Shown: positions 27,620 through 35,171 of the stretch, piece after piece
How positions within the stretch are numbered: the stretch's first letter is position 1
How the letters are laid out: every line of letters begins with the position of its first letter
NCBI RefSeq assembly: GCF_001278075.1
Contig: NZ_CP011340.1
Coordinates: 3,038,001-3,102,000, forward strand
Direction of reading: 5' to 3'
DNA length: 64,000 bases
Source of the DNA: Streptomyces pristinaespiralis
GTDB lineage: Bacteria > Actinomycetota > Actinomycetes > Streptomycetales > Streptomycetaceae
Notes under the pieces: generated by a model
What the model was told of the DNA's origin: nothing
The model's input: the letters and a program-made list of their open reading frames with translations, nothing else
Databases searched by the model: none
Position numbers and translations under genes: made by a program

Positions 27620-28729
27620 TCACGGTGCGTCGGCGCCCTCCGCGACGGCCTGCGCCACCTCCGCCACCCGCTCCTGCTCCTCGGCCGCGAACCGCTCACG
27701 GTCGAGCTGTTCCGCGATCTCCTCGTCCTGGGACATCAGCAGGTCGAGGCTGGCGTCGCCCATCTCGAAGACGCCCATGTCGAGATACGCCTTCTGCAGC
27801 CGCTCGCCCCACAGCCCGATGTCCTTGACGCACGGCACGATCCGGCTGAAGAGCAGCTTGCGGAAGAGGTGGAGGAACTCCGACTGCTCCGAGTACTCCT
27901 CCGCCTCCTTCTTCGAGACGCCGAAGTTCTCCAGTACCTCGACGCCGCGCAGCCGGTCGCGCATCAGGTAGCAGCCCTCGATCACGAACTCCTCGCGCTC
28001 GCGCAGTTCCGCGTCGCTCAACTGCTGGTAGTAGTCGCGCAGCGCCATCCGCCCGAAGGCCACGTGCCGGGCCTCGTCCTGCATGATGTACGCGAGGATC
28101 TGCTTGGGCAGCGGCTTGGTCGTGGTGTCGCGGATCATGCCGAAGGCGGCGAGGGCCAGGCCCTCGATGAGGACCTGCATGCCGAGGTAGGGCATGTCCC
28201 AGCGGGAGTCGCGCAGGGTGTCGCCGAGCAGGGACTGCAGGTTGTCGTTGATCGGGTAGAGCATGCCGATCTTCTCGTGCAGGAAGCGGCCGTAGATCTC
28301 GGCGTGCCGGGCCTCGTCCATGGTCTGGGTGGCGGAGTAGAACTTCGCGTCGAGGTCCGGGACCGACTCGACGATCCTGGCCGCGCAGACCATGGCGCCC
28401 TGCTCGCCGTGGAGGAACTGGCTGAACTGCCAGGACGTGTAGTGCTTGCGCAGCTCGCCCTTGTCCCGTTCGGTCATCTTCGCCCAGTGCCGGGTGCCGT
28501 ACAGGGTGAGCGCCTCGTCGGGTGTGCCCAGCGGGTCGTACGGGTCGACCTCCAGGTCCCAGTCGATGCGCTTGGCGCCGTCCCACTGCTTGTCCTTGCC
28601 CTTCTGGTAGAGGGCGAGGAGGCGTTCACGCCCGTCCTCGTACTCCCAGCTGAAGCGTGCGGAGCCGGTGGCGGGGACCTGCCAGGTCGGCTCCGAGGGG
28701 GCGTTCGTGTAACGGTCCTGCGTAGACAC
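27620..28729 (-). CDS. Ferritin-like diiron carboxylate protein
   Basis: The 369-residue protein carries a full diiron ligand set in a four-helix bundle: Glu109 (HGEQG), Glu139-His142 (DEARH), Glu189 (LIEGL) and Glu219-His222 (QDEARH). This is the E, ExxH, E, ExxH pattern of ribonucleotide reductase R2-like and related oxidases. Such proteins activate oxygen at a di-iron site; the substrate is unknown. The C-terminal 40 residues are Glu/Ala-rich. GTG 28729 is chosen because AGGAG lies 7 bases upstream; longer forms from 28783 lack support. It is divergent from a second diiron enzyme of the AurF type, with a palindrome between them. Confidence 0.88.
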   Translation of the reverse strand: MSTQDRYTNAPSEPTWQVPATGSARFSWEYEDGRERLLALYQKGKDKQWDGAKRIDWDLEVDPYDPLGTPDEALTLYGTRHWAKMTERDKGELRKHYTSWQFSQFLHGEQGAMVCAARIVESVPDLDAKFYSATQTMDEARHAEIYGRFLHEKIGMLYPINDNLQSLLGDTLRDSRWDMPYLGMQVLIEGLALAAFGMIRDTTTKPLPKQILAYIMQDEARHVAFGRMALRDYYQQLSDAELREREEFVIEGCYLMRDRLRGVEVLENFGVSKKEAEEYSEQSEFLHLFRKLLFSRIVPCVKDIGLWGERLQKAYLDMGVFEMGDASLDLLMSQDEEIAEQLDRERFAAEEQERVAEVAQAVAEGADAP

Positions 28730-28752
28730 CGGCGGCTCCTTCGCCTCGGATC

Positions 28753-28766
28753 CCTTGTGCACAAGG
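28753..28766. promoter_or_regulatory. 14-bp perfect palindrome between two divergent diiron genes
   Basis: CCTTGTGCACAAGG is a perfect dyad 24 bp upstream of the ferritin-like start. A related CGTGCACAGG lies at 28811-28820. Both are in the shared control region, so a single regulator, perhaps the adjacent TetR protein, could control both genes. Confidence 0.55.
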
Positions 28767-28823
28767 ACAGTTGGCAGGCTCACACGTTGGTAGACGCGGA
28801 GTCAACAAGTCGTGCACAGGGGA

Positions 28824-28852
28824 TTGACGCGGTTACTGACGGGGAGTCTCAT
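28824..28852 (+). promoter_or_regulatory. Putative promoter of the AurF-like gene
   Basis: TTGACG (28824-28829) is followed after 17 bp by CTCATA (28847-28852). The expected start of transcription is near 28860, just upstream of the two possible start codons (GTG 28867 and ATG 28897). Confidence 0.4.
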
Positions 28853-28896
28853 AGCAGCGGAAGCCGGTGACCCCCACTCGCGAGGTGCCCTCAGCC

Positions 28897-29832
28897 ATGA
28901 CGACAGTGACCGACCGCGACGTGCAGCTGCTCCGCGACGCACTCGGCCCGCTCCGGGACCGCGAACAGGTCGCCGCGCGCCTGCTCGAGTCCTCCGCCAA
29001 GCACTCCTTCGACCCCGACAAGGAGCTCGACTGGGAGGCACCCATCGAGGAGGGCAAGTGGTTCTGGCCCCCCGAGCTGGTCTCCCTCTACGACACCCCG
29101 CTGTGGCGGAGGATGTCCGAGGAACAGCGCATGGACCTCGCCCGGCACGAGGCCGCGTCGCTCGCCTCGCTCGGGATCTGGTTCGAGATCATCCTGATGC
29201 AGCTGCTGGTGCGCCACATCTACGACAAGTCGGTCACCAGCAACCACGTCCGCTACGCCCTCACCGAGATCGCGGACGAGTGCCGGCACTCGATGATGTT
29301 CGCCCGCATGATCCAGAAGGGCGGGGCGCCCGCGTACCCGGTGCCCCGCGTCTACCACAACCTGGCCCGCGTGCTGAAGACCGTGTCGACCACGCCCGGC
29401 TCCTTCGCCGCCACCCTCCTCGGCGAGGAGATCCTCGACTGGATGCAGCGCCTGACCTTCCCCGACGAGCGGGTGCAGACGCTGGTGCGCGGCGTCACCC
29501 GCATCCACGTCGTCGAGGAGGCACGCCACGTGCGCTACGCCCGCGAGGAGCTGCGCCGCCAGATGGTGACCGCGCCGCGCTGGGAGCAGGAGTTCACCCG
29601 GCTCAGCTGCGGCGAGGCGGCCCGCGTCTTCAGCGTGTGCTTCATCAACCCGCAGGTGTACGAGAACGTCGGCCTCGACCGCCGCGAGGCGGTCGCCCAG
29701 GTCAAGGCCAGCGGGCACCGGCGCGAGGTCATGCAGACCGGCGCACGCCGGCTGACCGACTTCCTGGACGACATCGGCGTGCTGCGCGGGCCCGGCCGCA
29801 GGCTGTGGAAGAGTTCCGGACTTCTCGCGTGA
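28897..29832 (+). CDS. AurF-like diiron oxygenase
   Basis: The 311-residue helical protein resembles the AurF family, which oxidises aromatic amines with a diiron site. Helix motifs supply ligands: ARHEAAS (Glu85), ADECRH (Glu128-His131), GEEILDW and VVEEARH (ExxH). It lacks the Glu/Ala tail of its divergent neighbour, and the two are only remotely alike. ATG 28897 is favoured by GAGGTG 9 bases upstream; GTG 28867 would add ten residues. The TetR gene follows 43 bp downstream on the same strand. Substrate unknown; in other members it is an amine or arylamine. Confidence 0.82.
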   Translation: MTTVTDRDVQLLRDALGPLRDREQVAARLLESSAKHSFDPDKELDWEAPIEEGKWFWPPELVSLYDTPLWRRMSEEQRMDLARHEAASLASLGIWFEIILMQLLVRHIYDKSVTSNHVRYALTEIADECRHSMMFARMIQKGGAPAYPVPRVYHNLARVLKTVSTTPGSFAATLLGEEILDWMQRLTFPDERVQTLVRGVTRIHVVEEARHVRYAREELRRQMVTAPRWEQEFTRLSCGEAARVFSVCFINPQVYENVGLDRREAVAQVKASGHRREVMQTGARRLTDFLDDIGVLRGPGRRLWKSSGLLA

Positions 29833-29875
29833 TCGCATGAGAGCCGCCGCGCACGCTGCGGTTACGCTGCGGAGC

Positions 29876-30604
29876 ATGACCAGTCCCGCTCCCGCGACCC
29901 GCGCCTACCGACGGCTCAGCGTCGAGGAGCGCCGCACGCAGCTGCTCGCCGCGGCGCTCACCCTCTTCGCGCACCGGCCGCCGGAGGAGATCTCGCTCGA
30001 CGACGTGGCGGAGGCGGCGGGGGTCTCGAGGCCGCTCGTCTACCGGTACTTCCCCGGCGGCAAGCAGCAGCTCTACGAAGCGGCCCTGCGCTCGGCCGCC
30101 GACCGGCTGGAGCTGTGCTTCGCGGAACCGAAGGCCGGTCCGCCGACCGAGCGCCTGACCCGGGTGCTGGACCGCTATCTGGCCTTCGTGGACGAGCACG
30201 ACGCCGGCTTCAGCGCGCTGCTGCGGGGCGGCAGCGTCGCCGAGACCTCCCGTACGACCGCGATCGTCGACGAGGTACGGCGGGCCGCGGCCGAGCAGAT
30301 CCTCGTCCACCTCGGCGCGGAAGGACCGGGGCCGCGGCTCCACATGATGGTCAGGACCTGGATCGCGGCGGTCGAGGCCGCCTCGCTGATCTGGCTGGAC
30401 GAGGGCAAGCGGCCGGCGGCGGACGAGCTGCGCGAATGGCTGGTCGACCATCTGGTCGCGCTGCTGACGGTGACGGCGGCGACCGACGAGGAGACGGCCG
30501 GCGTGGTGGCGGACCTGCTCGCGCAGGAGACCGCGGACGGCCCCGTGGGCACCCTGGTGAGCAGGCTGGGACCCGTCGTGGGCGGCGCCGCCCACCTGCT
30601 GTGA
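29876..30604 (+). CDS. TetR-family regulator next to the diiron genes
   Basis: The 242-residue protein has the TetR DNA-binding domain at about residues 15-65 (RRTQLLAAALTLFAHRPPEE, ISLDDVAEAAGVSRPLVYRYFPGGKQQLYE), followed by a helical ligand-binding domain. TACGCT lies 7 bases before ATG 29876, which suggests a leaderless transcript. It is downstream of and parallel to the AurF-like gene, so it may control that gene and its divergent partner. Target and ligand are inferred from position only. Confidence 0.93.
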   Translation: MTSPAPATRAYRRLSVEERRTQLLAAALTLFAHRPPEEISLDDVAEAAGVSRPLVYRYFPGGKQQLYEAALRSAADRLELCFAEPKAGPPTERLTRVLDRYLAFVDEHDAGFSALLRGGSVAETSRTTAIVDEVRRAAAEQILVHLGAEGPGPRLHMMVRTWIAAVEAASLIWLDEGKRPAADELREWLVDHLVALLTVTAATDEETAGVVADLLAQETADGPVGTLVSRLGPVVGGAAHLL

Positions 30605-30614
30605 GACTGGTGGG

Positions 30615-30905
30615 GTGAGAAGCGAGAACACCCCCTTCGAGGGCGGCCCCCTGGACGGGCGCGTGCTCCCCGTCCTGGTGGGCCCCACCGGCCACCCCCC
30701 GAAGTGGTACAAGGTGCCCGTACCGAACGACGACGGCTCCCCGCCCACCGTCTACGCGTACCGCCGGGTCCCCTCCGGTTACACGAAGCGCCTCGGGCTG
30801 CAGCGTGGCTGGAAGTACGAGTACGCGCCCGGGGGTGTGGAGCGGCGCGAGATCAGGTGGCCCTGGTCGAAGCCGGGAGGAGCCGTCCAGCGCCCCCTGC
30901 GGTGA
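30615..30905 (+). CDS. Small hypothetical protein
   Basis: The 96-residue basic protein, rich in Pro, Gly and Arg, starts with SENTPFEGGPLDGRVLPVLVG and contains YAYRRVPSGYTKRLGLQRG. I recognise no family, signal peptide or membrane segment. The TetR stop ends at 30604 and GTG 30615 follows 10 bp later, so it is probably co-transcribed with TetR. Codon bias is that of a real gene, but this is the weakest coding call in the region. Confidence 0.6.
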   Translation: MRSENTPFEGGPLDGRVLPVLVGPTGHPPKWYKVPVPNDDGSPPTVYAYRRVPSGYTKRLGLQRGWKYEYAPGGVERREIRWPWSKPGGAVQRPLR

Positions 30906-31124
30906 CCCGCGCCGGACGCGTGGCGCCGGGGGTGTCCGGGACCGCCCGGGCCGCGGACCGGCGCCGCGCCGTACGGCAAGCAGCCGCGCCGCACGCTCGT
31001 GCATCGTCCCTGCACGGGTGACCTCGTTGCGCCGGGCCGCTCCCCTCCGGTCGCGCCCGCTCCACCGCGGGACACAAGGTCGAGCCCGGGCGGAACGGCC
31101 GCCGTCAGGGCCGGAGGTGATCGG

Positions 31125-32363
31125 GTGTCAGGCAGGTACTCACTGCGCGCCGTCTGCGTCGGCGCGCTCGTCGTCGCAGCGACGGCCACCACGCTGCCCG
31201 CGGCGGCGGACCCCCCGGAGCCGCGCAGAGGCGCCGTCGACAGGTTGCTCGGCGACCTCGGTGACACCGTCATGGAGCGGTTCTCCGGCGAGGATCCCGC
31301 CGCAGGACCGCCGCTCCCTCTCGGTCAGCTCACCACCGCACCGGACATGGCCGGGGTGCTGACCCGGCTGCGGGACCTGTACCGGCAGGCGGAGGCGGCC
31401 GGTGAGACCTACAAGAGCACCGAGGACGCGCTGGCGGCCCAGCGCGCGGAGACCGCCCGGCTGTCCCGCGCCCTCGCCGCGGCCCGCAAGGCCCTGGTCA
31501 CCGGCCGGGCCGACGCCGGGCGCATCGCCCGCGTGCAGTACCAGGGCAGCTCCGACCTCTCCTCCTACCTGCATCTCCTTCTCGCCGCCGACCCGCAACA
31601 GGCGCTCGACCAGGGTCACTTGATCGAGCGGGCGGCGAGCGGGCGGCTCGCGGCCATGGACCGGCTGGAGGCCGGAGAGAAGCGGGCCCGCGAACTGGCG
31701 ACGGCGTCCCGCCGGGCCCTGGAGCGCGAAGTGCTCCTCGCCGCCCGGCAGAAGAAGGCCAAGGACACCGCCACGGCCAGGCTGCGGGCCGCAGAGGGAC
31801 TGCTCGCGTCCCTCTCCGCGGAGGAACTGATCGCGCTGGCCGGGCAGGAACGGCGGCAGACCGCGGACGCCCAGGAGAAACTGCTGGCCACGGGAGCGCT
31901 GGAGGGGAAGCGTACGCCGTCCACGCAGGGCGACCGTGCGCTGGCGTACGCCGCCGAGCAGATCGGCAAGCCCTATGTGTGGGGCGCGGAGGGACCGGAG
32001 TCGTACGACTGCTCCGGGCTGACCTCGAAGGCGTGGGCGAGCGCCGGGCGCGCCATTCCCCGGACCAGCCAGGAGCAGTGGGCCCGGCTGAAGAGGGTGC
32101 CGCTGGACGAACTGCGCCCCGGTGACCTGGTCGTCTACTTCCCCGAGGCCACCCATGTCGCGATGTACCTCGGTGACGGCATGGTCATCCAGGCGCCGCG
32201 CCCCGGCGCACGCGTCAAGGTCTCCCCCATCGCGTCGAACCCGCTGCTCGGAGCGGTACGCCCCGACCCGGCCGGCCCGGCCCTGCCGTCGTACACCCCG
32301 CCCGAGCTGCCGGACGACGCGACGGCCGGCCCGGACGAGGGGTACGACAGGGTCTTCGGCTGA
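31125..32363 (+). CDS. Secreted NlpC/P60 peptidoglycan endopeptidase
   Basis: The 412-residue protein has an N-terminal signal peptide (YSLRAVCVGALVVAATATTLPAAA). A long Ala/Arg/Glu coiled coil follows (about residues 90-270), then a C-terminal NlpC/P60 domain. The catalytic Cys296 is in YDCSGL and His344 in THVAMYLGDG. It resembles RipA-type hydrolases, which cut the stem peptide of cell-wall peptidoglycan outside the cell, with the coiled coil probably holding or inhibiting the domain. Start GTG 31125 is chosen because GGAGGTGA lies 4 bases before it. The stop is only 4 bp from the stop of the opposite-strand monooxygenase gene. The 219-bp leader was checked for a ydaO riboswitch; none is evident. 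Confidence 0.92.
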   Translation: MSGRYSLRAVCVGALVVAATATTLPAAADPPEPRRGAVDRLLGDLGDTVMERFSGEDPAAGPPLPLGQLTTAPDMAGVLTRLRDLYRQAEAAGETYKSTEDALAAQRAETARLSRALAAARKALVTGRADAGRIARVQYQGSSDLSSYLHLLLAADPQQALDQGHLIERAASGRLAAMDRLEAGEKRARELATASRRALEREVLLAARQKKAKDTATARLRAAEGLLASLSAEELIALAGQERRQTADAQEKLLATGALEGKRTPSTQGDRALAYAAEQIGKPYVWGAEGPESYDCSGLTSKAWASAGRAIPRTSQEQWARLKRVPLDELRPGDLVVYFPEATHVAMYLGDGMVIQAPRPGARVKVSPIASNPLLGAVRPDPAGPALPSYTPPELPDDATAGPDEGYDRVFG

Positions 32364-32367
32364 CCTG

Positions 32368-33603
32368 TCAGGCGCCGGAGACCGACGCCAGGTAGGCCTG
32401 GGCCTTCTCCGGCTCGTAGAAGAAGTTCTCGAAGTCCGCCGGGTCGTTGAAGCCGTTGGCGAACCGGTCGGCGACCGGCTGGAGTGCGCCGCCCGCTCCG
32501 ATCAGGTTGAGAACGTGCTCCGGCGGGACGCCCAGCATCGCGTTCGTCCACTTGGTGACGTGCTGCGCCGTCTCCCAGTAGCGGTCGAAGGTGCCCTGCA
32601 TCCACTGCTCGTCGAACGGCCGGTCACCGTGCTCGGTGATGGACGCGAGGTAGGAGGCGGCGCACTTGGACGCGGAGTTGGATCCCTGGCCGGTGATCGG
32701 GTCGTTCGCAACGACGACGTCCGCGACGCCGAGCACGAGCCCGCCGCCGGGCAGCCGGCCGATCGGGTTGCGGACGGTCGGGGCGTACCGGCCGGCGAGC
32801 GTGCCGCCCGCGTCGGTCAGCTCGACCCTGGTGGCCCGCGCGTACTCCCAGGGCGTGAACTTCTCCATGAGCTCGAGCGTCAGGGCGAGGTGCTCCGAGG
32901 GGTCCTTGACGCCCTGGAAGACGTCCAGCGGCCCACCGGGGACACCCTCCCAGAAGAGGATGTCGGCCCGCCCGGAGGTGGTGAACGTCGGCATCACGAA
33001 CAGCTCGCCGACGCCGGGGACCAGGTTGCAGCGGACCGCGTCGTAGTCCGGGTGCTCGGGGCGCGGGCCGAGACCGTGGACGTACGCCACGGCGAGCGCG
33101 CGCTGCGGCTCCGCGTACGGGGAGCGGGACGCGTCACGGCCGAACATGGAGACGAGTTCGCCCTTGCCGGCCGACACCAGCACCAGGTCGTAGGTGCGGG
33201 AGAAGTAGTCGAGGTCGGAGACGGCGGCGCCGTGGATGACGAGCTGACCGCCGCGCTGGGCGAACGTCTCCATCCAGCCGGCCATCTTCACGCGCTGGTC
33301 CACCGACTGGGCGTATCCGTCCAGCTTGCCGACCCAGTCGACCGCGCGGGTCGAGTCGGGGGCCGCGACGGACACACCGAGACCCTCGATCTTCGGGGCC
33401 TGCGACTCCCAGAAGTTGATGCCGAGGTCGCGCTCGTGCTGGAGGGCGGTGTGGAACATGCACTGGGTGGACATGACCCGGCCGGACCGGATCTCGTCCG
33501 CCGTGCGGTTCGACATCAGGGTGACCTCGTAGCCCTCGGACTGGAGGCCGAGGGCCAGCTGGAGGCCGGACTGACCGGCACCGACTATGAGTATCTTCCG
33601 CAT
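32368..33603 (-). CDS. Styrene/indole-monooxygenase-type flavoprotein (StyA-like), last gene of the conservon
   Basis: The 411-residue protein starts RKILIVGAGQSGLQLALGL, the FAD-binding Rossmann GxGxSG motif (residues 8-13). VSAGKGELVSMF and ITGQGSNSASKC are typical of StyA-type FAD monooxygenases that epoxidise styrene or indole. No reductase gene (StyB) is adjacent, so electrons must come from elsewhere. It lies 38 bp after the last conservon gene (GTPase) on the same strand and is probably co-transcribed. Other conservons end in a cytochrome P450, so a flavin monooxygenase may be a functional equivalent. Substrate unknown. Confidence 0.9.
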   Translation of the reverse strand: MRKILIVGAGQSGLQLALGLQSEGYEVTLMSNRTADEIRSGRVMSTQCMFHTALQHERDLGINFWESQAPKIEGLGVSVAAPDSTRAVDWVGKLDGYAQSVDQRVKMAGWMETFAQRGGQLVIHGAAVSDLDYFSRTYDLVLVSAGKGELVSMFGRDASRSPYAEPQRALAVAYVHGLGPRPEHPDYDAVRCNLVPGVGELFVMPTFTTSGRADILFWEGVPGGPLDVFQGVKDPSEHLALTLELMEKFTPWEYARATRVELTDAGGTLAGRYAPTVRNPIGRLPGGGLVLGVADVVVANDPITGQGSNSASKCAASYLASITEHGDRPFDEQWMQGTFDRYWETAQHVTKWTNAMLGVPPEHVLNLIGAGGALQPVADRFANGFNDPADFENFFYEPEKAQAYLASVSGA

Positions 33604-33641
33604 GGCGGGTTCTCCGTGGTTCTGCGTCGCGGTTCGGGAGG

Positions 33642-34313
33642 CTATTCGGGGGTGGCGTCGAGGGCGTGGGCGACCAGCGCCAGCAGCGACTCGATCACCG
33701 TGATCCGGTTACGGGCGTCCATGATCACAACCGGTACGTGCGGCGGCACCGTCAGGGCCTCCCGTACGTCCGCCGCCTCGTACGCGGTCGTTCCCTCGAA
33801 GTGGTTGACGGCGACGATGTACGGCAGCCCGCAGCTCTCGAAGTAGTCGAGGGCCGGGAAGCAGTCGGGCAGCCGCCGGGTGTCGGCGAGCACGATCGCG
33901 CCGATCGCCCCGCGCACCAGGTCGTCCCACATGAACCAGAAGCGCTGCTGACCGGGCGTGCCGAAGACGTAGAGCACCAGGTCGTCGTCGAGCGTGATCC
34001 GGCCGAAGTCCATGGCCACCGTCGTGGTGACCTTGTCGGGCGTGGCGGTGAGGTCGTCGGTGTCCTCGCTCGCCCGGGTCATCAGCGCCTCCGTCTGGAG
34101 GGGCGTGATCTCGGAGACCGAACCGACGAACGTCGTCTTGCCGACGCCGAAGCCGCCCGCGACGACGATCTTCGTCGCGGTGGGCGCACGGGTGGTGTCC
34201 AGCTGCCAGGCCTGCACCGCCTCTTCGGTGCGGGCCTCGGGCGCCGCAGGGGAGGACGGGTCGAGAGGCGCGGCGTCGGGCCGTGCGAGCGTGTCAGAGG
34301 CGGCGGAGTCCAC
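33642..34313 (-). CDS. cvnD: Conservon GTPase (CvnD, P-loop ATP/GTP-binding protein)
   Basis: The 223-residue protein has a P-loop GGFGVGKTT at residues 53-61, GTPGQQRFWFMWDDLV (a switch-II-like DTAGQ-type segment) and AVNHFEG (NKxD-like, here NHFE). It resembles the small Ras-like GTPases of conservons. In characterised conservons these cycle at the membrane with the sensor, roadblock and DUF742 partners. The first 40 residues are Pro/Ala-rich and disordered. Its start overlaps the end of the DUF742 gene by 20 bp. Nucleotide binding is likely; whether it hydrolyses GTP is not shown. Confidence 0.95.
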   Translation of the reverse strand: MDSAASDTLARPDAAPLDPSSPAAPEARTEEAVQAWQLDTTRAPTATKIVVAGGFGVGKTTFVGSVSEITPLQTEALMTRASEDTDDLTATPDKVTTTVAMDFGRITLDDDLVLYVFGTPGQQRFWFMWDDLVRGAIGAIVLADTRRLPDCFPALDYFESCGLPYIVAVNHFEGTTAYEAADVREALTVPPHVPVVIMDARNRITVIESLLALVAHALDATPE

Positions 34314-34692
34314 TCAGCACCCTTTCCAGCAGTGCGCGGTCGGGCTGGCCGGTGCCGTGACCGGTCCCGTACACACGGATCTTTCCCTGGTCCGCCAGGT
34401 CGCTGAGCAGCACCCGGACGACACCGAGCGGCATCTTGAGCAGCGCCGATATCTCGGCGACGGTACGCATACGGCGGCACAGTTCGACGATCGCCCGCAG
34501 CTCGGGCATGACCCGTGCGAGGGTGCCGCCGGGCAGTTCCCTGCGCTCGGGCGGCGCCTCGAGGGCGGCGACGAACGTCTCGACGAGCAGCACGTGCCCG
34601 AAGCGGGTACGACCGCCGGTCAGGGAGTACGGGCGGACCCGGGCGGGACGTTTGCCGTCACCGCGCACAGGAAGTCGGGGGCCGGTCATCAC
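34294..34692 (-). CDS. cvnC: Conservon DUF742 protein (CvnC)
   Basis: The 132-residue protein contains VRPYSLTGGRTRFGHVLLVET, a winged-helix-like block (IVELCRRMRTVAEISALLKM, LGVVRVLLSDLADQGKIRV) and a short basic N-terminus. DUF742 proteins are the third member of conservons and are thought to interact with the GTPase. It overlaps the roadblock gene by 4 bp and the GTPase gene by 20 bp, so all are translated from one mRNA. DNA binding is possible from the wing-like region but has not been shown here. Confidence 0.95.
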   Translation of the reverse strand: MMTGPRLPVRGDGKRPARVRPYSLTGGRTRFGHVLLVETFVAALEAPPERRELPGGTLARVMPELRAIVELCRRMRTVAEISALLKMPLGVVRVLLSDLADQGKIRVYGTGHGTGQPDRALLERVLSGLRRL

Positions 34693-35171
34693 AGACCACT
34701 CTCCATCGATTTGCGCAGTTCACTGCGGACTTCGGGGGTGAGTACGTGTCCGGCCCGGCCGACGAACAGCGCCATGTGGTAGGCGACGACGCTCATGTCG
34801 CAGTCGGGGGTCGCGTGCACCCCGAGCAGGGAGCCGTCGCTGATCGACATGACGAAGAGACTGCCCTCCTCCATGGCGACCATCGTCTGCTTGACGCCTC
34901 CGCCGTCCATCAGCCCGGCGGCCCCGACGGTGAGGCTGCCGATGCCGGAAACGATGGTGGCGAGGTCCGCGCTGGAGCCCTTCGGGCCCTCACGCGGGGC
35001 CACGGCGGCCGGGGCGGCGTTCTGCTCCGCGTCGGAGGAGAGCAGCAGCAGTCCGTCGGACGAGACGACGGCGACGGAGCGCACCCCTGGCACCTCCTCC
35101 ACCAGATTGCCCAGCAACCATTGAAGGTTGCGGGCCTCGCTGCTCAGGCCGAACGTGCCGGTCGCAGTCAA
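34689..35171 (-). CDS. cvnB: Conservon roadblock/LC7 protein (CvnB)
   Basis: The 160-residue protein begins TATGTFGLSSEARNLQWLLG, then VPGVRSVAVVSSDGLLLLSS, the roadblock/LC7 pattern of strand and helix. The family acts as a scaffold or GTPase-activating partner in conservons, homologous to MglB. It overlaps the kinase gene (ATGA) and the DUF742 gene by 4 bp each. It is cytoplasmic. Confidence 0.96.
   Translation of the reverse strand: MTATGTFGLSSEARNLQWLLGNLVEEVPGVRSVAVVSSDGLLLLSSDAEQNAAPAAVAPREGPKGSSADLATIVSGIGSLTVGAAGLMDGGGVKQTMVAMEEGSLFVMSISDGSLLGVHATPDCDMSVVAYHMALFVGRAGHVLTPEVRSELRKSMESGL

Noticed and set aside
30906..31124. Possible c-di-AMP (ydaO) riboswitch in the leader of the NlpC/P60 gene
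   Set aside because: Wall hydrolases in Streptomyces can have this element, but its conserved core is not visible in the 219-bp leader. CGTGCA-N7-TGCACG there is only a short dyad.
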